Origin: Phoronis australis
Taxonomy: Eukaryota; Phoronida; Phoronidae
Direction of reading: 5' to 3'
DNA: 64,000 nt
NCBI GenBank assembly: GCA_002633005.1
Contig: NMRA01000074.1
Location: 638,835 to 702,834 of the forward strand
Positions 9,901-20,700 of the stretch are shown one piece after another. Position 1 is the first letter of the stretch; each line of letters begins with the position of its first letter. The position numbers were made by a program, and so were the translations under genes. Below the pieces are notes generated by a model, which was not told where the DNA came from, did no database searches, and worked only from the letters and a program-made list of their open reading frames with translations.

Positions 9901-12066
9901 TAATTCCAAAACTAGCCCAAAGCCCTAACCACAACTTCCAGTTTTGTGTGATTTACGTAATAATTTACGAAACATTGGTTTAATTGCTTACACAGGATGG
10001 CCGTTTTTTCCAGTGTCCTTTTGAAATGTTATCCCAAGTCTTCGTTGACTCAACGTTTCCGGAACACATGTTCATGCTGTCCATGCAAGAATCAACAAAA
10101 ATCGTCTGACAACTTAACACCCGGCGAAATGACCAGACTGCTTGAAAACATTCAAACGGAAGGGCGGGTAACTACGAGTGCAATGAGCTTTTTACGGTTC
10201 CTCTCACGCATGTCCAGTATAGCAAATTGTGGGAAACTCGCGACTTGTCAATATTGCAGTTAATGTACGAGTTGTATCGCTATTTTCCATTACGTGTCGT
10301 TCTAGACATGTGTAAGAGGTGCTTTAGAGTGATCCCTGCGGTGTTCTTGCTCACTTGATGTTATGATACGATAACCAGACAACGGTATTTCTTCTAAAGA
10401 GAGGATCTCATGGAGCATAAGGAAACTAAGGTTAAGTACATGCAAGGTAAGCCAAGATAAGACTTGTTGAGGTAAGGTAACATTTACCTAAGCAACCACA
10501 TGTAGCGACAATTTTTGAAACCCATACAAGTACACATTTTCTGAACATTTTCTGTGAAATAGAGGTACATGTTGAAATCGTGCCTGTGTTCATTTTAGGT
10601 TGTCGGTAGGAGAAAAACGGGAACGTACGGCAACGACTATATGGCCAAACTAGCCGATCGGTTGGTGTCTTCAACCAAGCTGCAGGCGCGCAGAAGCTAC
10701 GAGTCCTCATCAAGCCTAGCCAGAAACCTACCGTCACAAGTCGCATCATCCAAAGCAATTGCACTAGTATGTAACCTTGGTATCATTGTTCTGGCCAAAG
10801 TAATGAAAGCATCGATACTTACTAAGTGGTTTTAACAAAGTAAAGTTTTTGTATTAAAACATATGAGCACATGGCGAGCAGAAGGTTGTTCGCCATGGGA
10901 GCGCTTGCAGGGCTTAGGGTCCTACCTGACGACTGAAGGAATGCATTAATTTTACTGGGAACGAAACATGGATATACCATACCCAACGAATATCCTTCGA
11001 TTTGTCTACTTAAAGCTGTCTTGTAGGTTCAGTAATGACGTTGCTGGTCGTGACTTGCATTTGAATTACTAGATGTCAATATAATATGTATGAGGCCTAA
11101 TTCAAAGTATGCATAAACAGACCAGGGATGTTTCAATAGTAGAAAAATATGAGTTTAAGTTGTGTATTTGCTTGTGAACGCGAAAACAAATGTCGCGCGA
11201 TAGCTTGTTACATCGGTACGACAAATTACATTGAATCCTTTGTGTTCAGGTTCGTTGTTCTCATGCATTCTTTCTTTGCGTCATTTCCACAGGATGGAAA
11301 TCCAGGACACGTGACTGGCACGAGAAATTTCTCCGAGAACGCATCACCTACGTTTAAGCAGCCCGTCGAAGCTTCACCAGCAAGAGACTTAACAGTTAAA
11401 GAAATGTCAGTGGATAAGGTCCAGCCGCGGGCACATTTTAACGTCGAATCAACCGTTGCTAGGAGATTACCAAAGAAACCTGGGATACGGTTGCCTAGGC
11501 GACCACTACTAGAAGAAGGACCCACATCCATTCTGAAACAGAACTCTGCATATAGAAATTTTGACTACGATAATCCAGAGCCACAAATGAACAGCAACGA
11601 CGTCAATGAAGACGTTGCCCGGAAGAGAATCCCACGATTTTCTCTTATCCAAGAAGAGCATTCAGCGCCTACATTTGGATCCGCGCGTAAGCCAACCTTG
11701 GCTCGTCCTAAAAAGACGATGAGATCACGCGATTTGTATAAAGCCACCACCATGCAAAGAGTCAATAATAAGAACGCCTCGTCATTACACGCCGGAAATT
11801 CTGACAAACCAAACTTAGGCTCCCGACCACAGAAACCAAGTGAAAAGGAAGAGAGCTCTAAAAAAACTGGACTTTCGGTTCGAGGTCAGATTCACCAGAA
11901 TCGTATCTCGCCAGTATTAGCTGGACGGAACGCTCGCTCGGTAATTGAAGACGATTCAAGAGCACAAAATCGAATGGTAATACCAAGTCGTGATCGCCTC
12001 GGGAGTCGATCAAGTGAGTCGAGTGATCAATTGTCGCCAACTTCTTTTCGAAACATGAACATTTGA
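2842..12066 (+). CDS. single-pass receptor-like protein: 5 TSP1 + Ig + cysteine module + GCC2/GCC3 + TM + long tail (5' end missing)
   Basis: Twelve exons join without a phase conflict: 2842-2967, 3241-3977, 4449-4500, 4647-4901, 5537-5715, 6308-6433, 7811-7946, 9007-9168, 9586-9733, 9996-10167, 10599-10766 and 11293-12066. Together they give 1010 residues ending in TGA. Order: TSP1 repeats 1-5, a short linker, one Ig domain, about 145 residues of cysteine-containing sequence that I do not recognise, a GCC2/GCC3 (ephrin-receptor-like) module, a membrane span near residues 625-645 of the partial protein, and a cytoplasmic tail of about 370 residues. The signal peptide and any further N-terminal domains are missing. 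UNC5 receptors also combine Ig and TSP1, but in the opposite order and with ZU5/death domains, which are absent here. A surface adhesion or guidance-type role is inferred only from the domains. The first exon could start at 2819 instead; 2842 keeps the phase 1-1 pattern usual for TSP1 exons. Confidence 0.8.
4168..4407 (+). other. open Ala/Thr/Val-rich frame within a receptor intron
   Basis: A 79-codon frame beginning with ATG lies in the intron between the TSP1 block and the linker exon. It is rich in Ala, Thr and Val in its second half. It has no clear splice sites that fit the receptor phase, and I recognise no domain. It could be an alternative exon, a captured fragment or chance. Confidence 0.2.
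4449..4901 (+). CDS. exon block: linker and Ig domain
   Basis: Exon 4449-4500 (phase 0 to 1) codes for a Ser/Pro/Thr/Lys linker of about 17 residues. Exon 4647-4901 (phase 1-1) codes for one Ig-like domain: first cysteine in VIKCF, core tryptophan in AIWLN, and the closing motif GDSAFYICQV with the second cysteine. The closing D-x-x-x-Y-x-C is classical for V/I-set domains. The fold is the second module after the TSP1 array. Confidence 0.85.
5537..6433 (+). CDS. exon block: unrecognised cysteine module
   Basis: Exons 5537-5715 (phase 1 to 0) and 6308-6433 (phase 0-0) continue the frame after the Ig domain. They hold six cysteines (in DSCDS, EETCK, DVCR, TKCH, PPCK and TDCK) and a hydrophobic strand ISQIFVSLFLLP. 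A stretch of about 45 residues at 7811-7946 continues it with VTEDQGKDG and ends in CPDGWFHKSIRC. I do not recognise a family. It may be a SEA-like or otherwise uncatalogued extracellular fold; only a structure prediction or profile search would tell. Confidence 0.65.
7811..9168 (+). CDS. exon block: end of cysteine module and GCC2/GCC3 (ephrin-receptor-like) domain
   Basis: Exon 7811-7946 ends in phase 1 and joins exon 9007-9168 (phase 1-1). The second exon gives CIPGFYSRHGYKQCARCPKG followed by DCIPCPDG and SDC. This is the spacing of GCC2/GCC3 modules found in SCUBE proteins, SVEP1 and Eph-type receptors. The module sits directly before the membrane span. Confidence 0.8.
8716..8857 (-). 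mobile_element. CATGGGCGGCGCA foldback element, copy 1
   Basis: About 140 bp made of two imperfect units, each beginning with CATGGGCGGCGCA-like sequence and ending with its reverse complement, with GGGGG/CCCCC tracts and CACTTTTTTCAGTGC-like cores between. This copy is in the opposite orientation to copies 2-4. It lies in a receptor intron. Confidence 0.7.
9586..9733 (+). CDS. exon: transmembrane segment
   Basis: The exon enters in phase 1 and leaves in phase 2. After a short extracellular stalk it codes for a hydrophobic run of about 23 residues (VAFFGALFGVALGLVLLPVC). No other long hydrophobic segment follows, so the protein is type I if a signal peptide exists upstream. Confidence 0.85.
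9996..12066 (+). CDS. exon block: cytoplasmic tail
   Basis: Exons 9996-10167, 10599-10766 and 11293-12066 code for about 370 residues. A juxtamembrane cluster CSCCPCK is a plausible palmitoylation site. Next comes a helical stretch (GEMTRLLENIQ), then a long basic, Ser-, Pro- and Asn-rich region with PxxP-like pieces (KKPGIRLPRRP), Ser clusters and no catalytic domain. It looks intrinsically disordered. The end is a TGA at 12,064-12,066. Confidence 0.75.
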
Positions 12067-13292
12067 GAAATTATCTCTGGTGCTCATGCTTTAAATTCCA
12101 TTGATGGATAATCTGTAACACGTTATATGAGCCTAGATAGAACACATTCCACACACATTACTTTCGTTTCTATTGCAACTTACCGTAAGCTGCCATTTGT
12201 AGCAGCATATAACAGGCGTTATTTGATCTTTCGTGAAGAACCGAACTGGCAATCAGGAAATGTACTTGAACGACGTTCACGGGCACACCACAAAATTGTA
12301 ATCACACTTTCATTTGATTTGTGTCTGTGTGTTAGCGGACATGCCAGCGCCGCGCACATTATGTTAACATTGAAGTGAATTTATTTTTACTCAAAAGCGT
12401 CAACAACTCCTAGAGTTCGACTTTGTTTTCTTGTTTTGGACGATCCTAATGTGGATTAAGTAAACATCGTGTAATAAAATTTGTTCGGACGCGAAAATCG
12501 TTAGAGACTACTTTGTATAGAAGCAAGTCCATTCCATAAACACTAAAAATACTTCAATCTAGTCTCGAAATTCACGATCAAATGGTGGTCTGGTAGTCAT
12601 CGTGTGACGTTCGACGGCACTAAAACGGACATCCATGGTGGTTGCATATCATTTATTTCACAAACAACGTCAACATTTGGTACAGGGTAGTGACCCTGGC
12701 TGTAATCTTGGTTACATGTGCAGTAGATCAAAAATAAACAATGGACACTGTTGTGCAATGACTAGAGGAGAATAAACATGCAGCTGCAGAAGGTGATCCT
12801 CGGATGACTCGACCAAAAATAAATGGATTGCTGGGAAGCGACCCTGGTTGACGAGGATAACAATATCAGGAGAATCCCGTTGAATGAACGACCAATGTAG
12901 CGCAGCAGTTTTTTCACAGCAAAGCTATAGGGTCCTAGTAAACATCGGTCCAAAGTAGCAAAGAACAGTGAAAGCTGTCCTCATTTTACATCGAACTCTA
13001 TAGGATAAGCATGTACAAATAGAAAAAAATCTAAATATTGATATACAAATGCTGTTAGTAGCTGCCACAAATTATTAAGAATTCATGGACAAAATTGACG
13101 TTTCCGAAGTCGCTATCCAACATCTCTTGTGTTCATTTGAAGGGCGACTTTGAAAAGCAAAGTACTAGCCGCTATAGTGCCAACGAAAGCTTTATTACTT
13201 TATGGGCGAATTTAGTCAACACCGGCTGTCTAAGCATTGTGAAACGGCACTGCATCAGCTGAAACTCGTCAATAAACGATAACTCGAACTGT
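12067..13292. other. 3' region of the receptor gene, no further gene seen
   Basis: After the stop codon the stretch holds AT-rich sequence and the candidate poly(A) signal. No conserved coding region is recognisable up to the polymerase relic. Confidence 0.4.
12473..12478 (+). promoter_or_regulatory. candidate poly(A) signal of the receptor gene
   Basis: AATAAA lies about 400 bp after the stop codon. It is the first canonical hexamer in this orientation that I saw. Use is not proven. Confidence 0.4.
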
Positions 13293-13960
13293 TTATGCAT
13301 TGTCATCCACGACGGTTGGTGTCTGGTAAATATAGCTGAAGCCTAATTGTTCTTGAATGTAGTTGTGCACTCCATTTTCTTTCACCCAGAAACCTATATT
13401 TATTCCCGTGGCTAAAATGTAATTGGCTTTAAGAACGTTGAGGTACCGGCATGGAAGTGTATCGATAGCAGTCCCTCGTTTTCGCACATGGGAGGTTTAA
13501 GAGCAAGGAGATGTCATGGTAGGCCCAGCTTTTTTCGAGGTGAAAAAGACCGAGTTTGTTTGGTGTCTTAGCGAAGAAACCAAAAATGTTTTTATTTTTT
13601 GTAGACGTCGCACATTTCGTGATTAATGATGTCGTCAATTGCTCGTGCCGAAATAGGTATGCAGGCGCTGTCTGTATCCATGGCGCTGTATTGGAAGTCT
13701 GCTCAGTCCACGAATTACTGTACAAAATCGTAGCAGAATTACATGTTTACAATGCGCAGTTTCGTATACTTGTATTTGAATCGGTAAATCAAAAGTTTGG
13801 GATGTCCTTTATCTTTTCAATTTCAAAAACGACGTCGTCGATATAAGGTCAATTTCAAAAACGACGTCGTCGATATAAGTTACCGTGACGGAACCGCGGA
13901 TACTTTGGGCGCGGCTTGATGCCCTCTGCTAAAGAACATGGCCCGATGCCTTTCCGCGAT
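13293..13960 (-). pseudogene. family-B DNA polymerase relic (Maverick/Polinton-type, DNA_pol_B_2-like)
   Basis: Read on the minus strand, the pieces appear in the order expected for the C-terminal half of the large protein-primed-type polymerases of Mavericks: PRFRHGN followed by YIDDVVFEIE, then DLPIQI, then the catalytic motif MDTDSA, and finally GINIGFWVKENGV. Several in-frame stops and at least three frame changes separate the pieces, so the gene is inactive. A 32-bp tandem duplication (13,817-13,879) breaks the frame at the YIDDVV segment. No capsid, integrase or protease gene was found nearby, so only a fragment remains. A related virus-like or plasmid-like polymerase is possible. Confidence 0.6.
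13817..13879. repeat. 32-bp tandem duplication
   Basis: Two copies of a 31-nt segment starting TCAATTTCAAAAACGACG follow each other at a period of 32 bp without mismatch. They lie in the polymerase relic and shift its frame. Confidence 0.85.
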
Positions 13961-15229
13961 TGTAACTGTTTCACCATAGGTTGGAAGAAATGGCAACAGG
14001 CGATACAGCTGTACAAATACATGTAGCCATTCTGGAGAATAAACGGAAAACTTGTTGCGAACACAATTATTATATCGGCATTATAATGACTCATCAATTT
14101 CGAGTATAATTCATTTTCCAGATTTCCCTATAGTTCTATGGTTTGGGCAATGATGGCTATGTTTTGGTCTCGATCACCTTTCCGCCTGGCGTCGCTCGCG
14201 GCGTCACCAAATTGTTGGACACGCGCTCGTTTGAGACTCGACAACTTCATAAATACTATTATTAACTTTCATTTTCCAAAACGCATTACTCTAAACATTG
14301 TGCCGTATTAGCTATTTATGTACACGTACATGTAGAAATTAAAAATGAGTCATTATGACTTAATTTGACAACTGGAAAGTGTGTAGGTGGAAAATATTTC
14401 TTTAAACATGACGTGAACTTACATAGGCGAAGGGAAGGGGGTCGTAACGGACTTCGCCTGTGTTAAAATTCATTTCAGTTTTCTATTTGACACCCCTGTT
14501 CATTTCAAGGTAGGCCAACCCCTGGCTAATGCTACTCATCCTCTGACACCAACAGTTCCGTGTTTGCCCCCTTCCAAGCCAGTGGCCACGTACATGTAGT
14601 TCTGTTGGCGCTGGCTCTAAAAATATGGTTAACATTATGGTATGTATTGGACATTGTAGCGTAGGCGAGGATTAGTGCAACATCGAATCAATCTTTTTGC
14701 CCAACTTGTTCTTTCTGTTGGCATCCAAATCGGCTATTATTGGATGGTGCTACACCTTTCCTGCATCCACCAGAAGTCACGCCTCTGATCTTTTGAACAT
14801 GTGCAAAAGATTTTTTCCGAATTGTGTCTTCTATTTTCCGTCTGTAAATTTCGAGGTCAACTGTGCACAGAGGCCTTGCGTATAAATAATTAGAATCAAA
14901 TCAAATCAAGCACATGTTGGAAGTTTTGGTTATCGTTGGGAAACACAAAACGTACTTGCACTTCTGTATTGAACTACGGCAAGATTCCTGACATATAAAC
15001 AAAAGCTCATGATAATATCGATTATTTTTATATTTAATAAGTTCAAAAATAAATAAATTAATAAATAATTAGACAAACAAAAAGTCAACAAACCAAGTGT
15101 GACCAAAACTATGACTTGGCGTATTACTGGACTTACTGACGGCACTACCTCTTGTAGTCATCAGCAAGAATAACCTCATTTACACGTATAGTAGCTCTTT
15201 CTGACGTTATTAATTACTTATTGCGATTT
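13961..15229. other. gap between polymerase relic and EGF gene, nothing recognised
   Basis: No conserved coding or RNA gene is recognisable. The segment 15,030-15,070 is AT-rich, with an ATTAAA (minus) at 15,033-15,038 that could be the poly(A) signal of the EGF gene. Confidence 0.35.
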
Positions 15230-17742
15230 TTAGAAATCCTTAAATTCGTCCTCGGGCATAGACTCGAACCCTTCACCGGCACCAGCGCTAGGTGTCAGAA
15301 GCTGTGCCGTCTCAGCACCCTTGACAGGAGGCTCGGGCTGCGCCATTGTCTCCTGAAAAAGACCAAACTTTTGTCGCTCATAACCCAATAGAAAGTCGGA
15401 TATGATTTTTCGATACCATCTATTGGTATACATAGACAGGAAGACAAGTGAAGATCTTTAGCTTCTACCAATTACGAAGACATAGTACGGAATTATCAGA
15501 CAACTAAGAAAACATTTCGCAAACGGAAATAAAACCACATATTCGTTCATTTTACTTGCGGATTTAGCGCGAGGGAGAAAGGCCAGCCACATTTTCGGAG
15601 GACAAGCGTTCGGTATGTCAATAAACGTTTTCCCACCAAAAACGTGTCGCGAGAAATGAGCATTTCCATCGGTGCGTATAACGAGGTACTGGACAAGCGT
15701 CGGCACACATTAGAGAAAAGTATTTGCAGAGGATTTGGGGTCAAGGATTAGAAAACATTCCGCCTGTCACTTCTATGATAACACACAAAAATTGTAAGGG
15801 TATAGAAAACATTTTGTGGGAAGTTTTTGCGGTTAATTGCCGGACATTACAAACCTAACAAATTCCCACCCCAACATTTTGCCACTGACTGCCAACCTCC
15901 CTGTCAAGCCCATTCTTAGAAATGCGAAAGCGTCGTTATTCCAATGACAGGTTGGTTGGGACTCATTTAAACTATCACAAAAATCTGTTAAAACTGCCTC
16001 TTGTGGGCCATTTCCCCCGTCATTTTAAATTTACTGTTATCTAAAAAACTGCCCCAGCTTGTTTAAATGTAGATCAGAATCTGTTGCTACATTGGCGTCA
16101 TTGTGACATGGTTGTGGTTGGATTTGTGCAGCCCGGTTTATTGGGACCTGCACATGTACATGTAAATCTGATTATGCATTTTACTCTATTCTTTTATGCA
16201 ATAGTTTAAATAAAAGTTACGTCGGTGGAGTATCACGTACTTGTACAGTGTCCAGTACCTGGATGCATGAAGCAGTCCCAAATAGGGACTCAACTAAATT
16301 CCTTAAATTTACCGACTACAGTGTATGTGTGGGCTTGTGAAAACACTGCTTGTCCTTTCGTAGTGTGTATGACTCTCATTAGTAATTCAATTTTTGGCTC
16401 TCAATTGATTCAAATCAGAGTGAACGCTACATTTGGAGAATTCTCAATATTAACGGAAATAAGCAGGGGTCACTTCATGCAATGTTCCTACATGTACATG
16501 TAATTTAAGGACTAATTCCCTAATTATGTTGATTAAATTAATGGCTCAATTTTAGTTACGTTACTTTAAAATGTCATTGGTCAAACAGGAGCTCACTGAC
16601 AGAATGACAGAAAATATAACATCTGTGAGTAAATAACACACCAAATTCGCACAGGATTTATGGACATACTTGATTCCCTATTCGGGACTGTTTCATGCAA
16701 CCAGCCACGATTATTCAGATAATCTTTTCCACTGAAGGCAAAGCTACACGAGGTGATTTTAGCTTTAAGTACGTTGTGTATTCAGAGGTACAAAGAGGCC
16801 AGTCCGGTTTGGTTGCGTGAAACTTTTCATAATTTCGGACGCGGGTTGCTGCAGACGCAATTTTCGACAGGCTAAGAAAAGGAAACAAACCTTCAACTTC
16901 TCATAAAACGCTTCCTTCATCTCTGCCTTTTCTTGTCGCTTCCTGTGAAAAAGTGTTACTAAAATATGAACCTGGTAGCGCCGTGTTGCGGATGATGTAC
17001 TGTAGAGTACTAATTAACTCATGTATACAATCTGGTCTTACTTTATAATTATCGTCGCGCGCAGTTCACAACCAAGTTTCTCTTATATAGAAAAGCACAG
17101 TATTCAGACCTGTCAGAAGAACCACAGAACGTAACACTCATGGGCCAATAGAGAAAGTCGCCGACGTCACGTGAAAAACACATGACTGGTTATCGTCTGC
17201 AATGTTGTGCTCCTATCCTCAATGATACCCACTCAATTGTGCTCACACTTGACCACTTTGTATTAGTGCGATTACTGATATCCCAAAGAATCTCCAAATA
17301 AACCTGATATATTTCAAATTAAAGTCGCACACATGCTCTACAATTCGTTAAAGAGTAGTGTGGTGAAGCGGTGTGATATTTTCCTCCCAATTTGGGACAA
17401 CCCAGTTTAAATCCTAGGTATGAAAAGAAAGACAACTGAGTATACCGTTGAATTAGGACTTTCGTGAAGTGGATGGGCAAAACGAGTGAACGCAAATCTG
17501 GATATATACACGTATATAACACTTCATAAAGCAACTTCAACGGTTGTTTCTTGACGTTAATTTTACAAAATATTAGCACTTTACGTACACGCAAAAAAGT
17601 ATCGTGCCGACGGCAGACACTGAGAGAATGGCACACATGCCCACAATGACGCCGATGATCAAACTCGTGTTGTCATCTTCCTCCATCGTGACAGGTGCGG
17701 TTTCTTCCTTGAAAATGGCGGTCTCTTCATCTGCGGTTCGCA
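15230..17742 (-). CDS. exon block: stalk, membrane span and cytoplasmic tail
   Basis: Exon 17589-17742 codes for an acidic stalk (EEDDNTS) and the span IIGVIVGMCAILSVSAVGTI. Exon 16891-16942 codes for a charged helix (KRQEKAEMKEAFYEKLK). Exon 15230-15352 codes for 40 residues that are Pro/Ala/Gly-rich and end in acidic residues. The donor at 17,588 was chosen over GTAAAG four bases later because only it restores the frame of the next exon. Confidence 0.75.
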
Positions 17743-20700
17743 CTGGAAGGGAAAAACACCCCTGCGACGTGAACACGCGAGGGGAACATAATATGGATAC
17801 GACGCGTCTCGTTACAAATGTTGCAGATGGCGTCCATATCAAGCTAACAATCGGGTTTCTGACATAGGACTATGGACATGCTTCATGAGATGGATTCCTG
17901 CACGGTCACACGTATTTTGAAATTTGCGTTTACTGAGTTTCAAGTACCTCCCACATACTGACGTTTATACCGAACTGGGGATAGGATTTTAAAATAGCAT
18001 TTCCTATTATGGGTATTTCACTTGGTTCAGCAGCCTGATACATGAAGCTGTTGAAAGTAGTGATGATGATGGTGATGGTGATGATGACGGTATTGATTAT
18101 GATGGGGATGATAATAAGGATAAGGGCGATATTGGTGGAGGTGAGTTTGATGATGGTGATGTTGGAAGCCAAGATGATTATGATGATGATGATGACGATG
18201 ATGATGATTACGATGATGATGATGATGATGATGATGAAGATGTTGGTGATGATGTTGGGGATGGTAATGATGGTGGCATTGATAATGATGGAGATGAAAG
18301 TAACGATGATGGCGATATTGGTGGAGGTGAGATTGATGATGGTGATGTTGGAAGCCGGTGATGATGATAAGGTTGATGATGATGATGATGATGATGATGA
18401 TGACGGTGATGATGATGATGGTGTTCATTATGATGGGGATGATGATAATGACGATGGCGATACTGGTGGAGGTGAGTTTGATGATGGTGATGTTGGAAGC
18501 GGGTGATGATGATGCGGGTGATGATGATGATGATGATGGGGTTGATGATAACGATGATGGCGATATTGGTGGAGGTGAGTTTGATGATGGTGATGTTTGA
18601 AGCGACGATGTTGATGGTGATGGCAATGATAAGGACATGATGATCGATAATAATATCAAGGATGTTCATGAATTACGGAAACTCTGATGTTGCCAGGCAA
18701 CAACATGTTTTGCGGTGAATGAGATTGGAAGTCATATGCAAGCCCATCCCAATGGTTTACCGAAACACCGGTACGTCTGGCCTGGTATGTCCTCGCAGTC
18801 CTTGGACGGTAAGCAAGGTACCTCGGCACAAGAGGTTTTCCTCATTTGGCATACGACACCGGTCCACTCGTGGTGGCACTTGCACTTGAAACCAGTAGGA
18901 GTATCCTGAAATTAATTGAACAGCAATTTACGGACTTCTGGTTGTAGCTGTTGACAAAAGCAACACTCCGTTAAAATCAACTGCATGAGTTTTGTAAAGA
19001 ATCAATAACATGTACTTTTGTCACGAACCGTGCAGGTAGCTCCGTTCAGACAAGGCTTCATTTCACAAGACGACGCTTCCTTGCACTGAGGCCCGGAAAA
19101 GCCAAGAAGACATGAACAGGAGAAGGCCTTGCCACGCTGGTTGAGTGTCGCCAGTGCCAGACATATTCCGTCGTTAGCGCAAGGGTCTTCGGCACAAGGT
19201 TCTTTCTTTTTGTCGCAGAACTTCCCTAAAACAACGGGCTAATCAGGTGACGTTTAACATGTGTATACACTGTATACATATATACCAAAAACTTCAATAT
19301 GAAAGACGACGATTTGCTTTATAAACTTGGAAGCATTTTCAGGTGATCACAGACAAAACACCGAGCGTCAAGATAGGAATTGCAGTATACCACGAGATGG
19401 TTCGTTGGTTTGTTACTAAACCTAATGTGGACAAACACTGATGCTGTCACAAGATTTTTTAGATTTTCTTACAATTCGTTTTCTTCCTTTCTATTGTTTT
19501 GTGTAATTTATCCCTGAATCCACGTGACATGAGAACATCCTATTATAATTGTCAGTCTTGATTGATTATTTATTGACATTTTGTATGTAGATTAAGGCAT
19601 ACGGGTAAATCATGGAAGATAACGTTACAAGCGTACCTTCATACAGCGCTGGACATAAACACTGGAACCTTTCTGAGCTGTCATAAGGCAATCCGTTCTC
19701 ATTTTCGATATTATGGAGCAAGCTAAGATCTTTACCTTTCACACAGGAACCTGTTAAAAACAATGTGGCTATTTTCACATATCTCAATGAACTATCGGAA
19801 CCTTACAACTATTCACGTTAAAGTACACTTCGCGTTGTCAGATGGTTTTACATCTGCGAAATAATAGTTAATATTCAAGTGTTAAATATTATCCTACAGT
19901 AGTTTTCAAAAGAAGCCAGACATACTTCAAAACATAGACGAATATCTTGTAGGATTATTTTTTTGTCGTAATAAGACGTCATTTTGGTGACGTTTAGTGA
20001 ATGTTTAAAGTGTCGTTATTGGGTCCACACGATGTTTTTCTTTGTATATGAACTTGCAAGGCAAGGCAAGTTGTCGTTGGAGCAACACCTGTTGATAACT
20101 ACGTGTATGTCAAAACTGAACCCGAATTGAAACGTGATCTCGTAAAACAGAAATGCACATTTTATCACAATTATGTGCTTCAGATCTCGCCGTTGACGTG
20201 TATACTTTGAAAATCACTGTATTTTAGCAAACTAACAGCACATCTAGCAATGGCAAGCAAGGAACATTAGTTTACCCGACTTGTGATCTGAATGTTCTAT
20301 GTCATCAACATTCATGACATGACTATCGTGGGATGCTCTGGCTCAAACAGATAGGGCCGTTATACAATATCCCCGCTGTTCATCTGATTCACGCAAAACT
20401 TCCGAAATCGTAAAATGCTCTGAATGAGACATACATGTACTAACAGCGTTTTGTTCTCGTAAATCACAGGGATCAAACAGTCGCTTTTATGATCGCACGA
20501 GACACTAGAGTTCCATTTTGGGAGTTTCATTAATAAAAGTTGCATGTGCGGAAGATGCAGTTATAGCAACCGAGCAGACAATATTTCAGTTTTTGCGTTT
20601 CCAGAAACCGCAAGATCGCTCAAAAATGGCAAAAGTTCGTGGTCAGACACGGGCATGGCAGGACACGGTGGAGCAAGCGATCAGTTCAGAGGCCACGCTA

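Noticed and set aside
18027-18669. Long His/Ser/Ile- and Asp/Met-rich open frames on both strands
   Set aside because: They are translations of the (ATG)n repeat in every frame, and the tract lies in an intron of the EGF gene.
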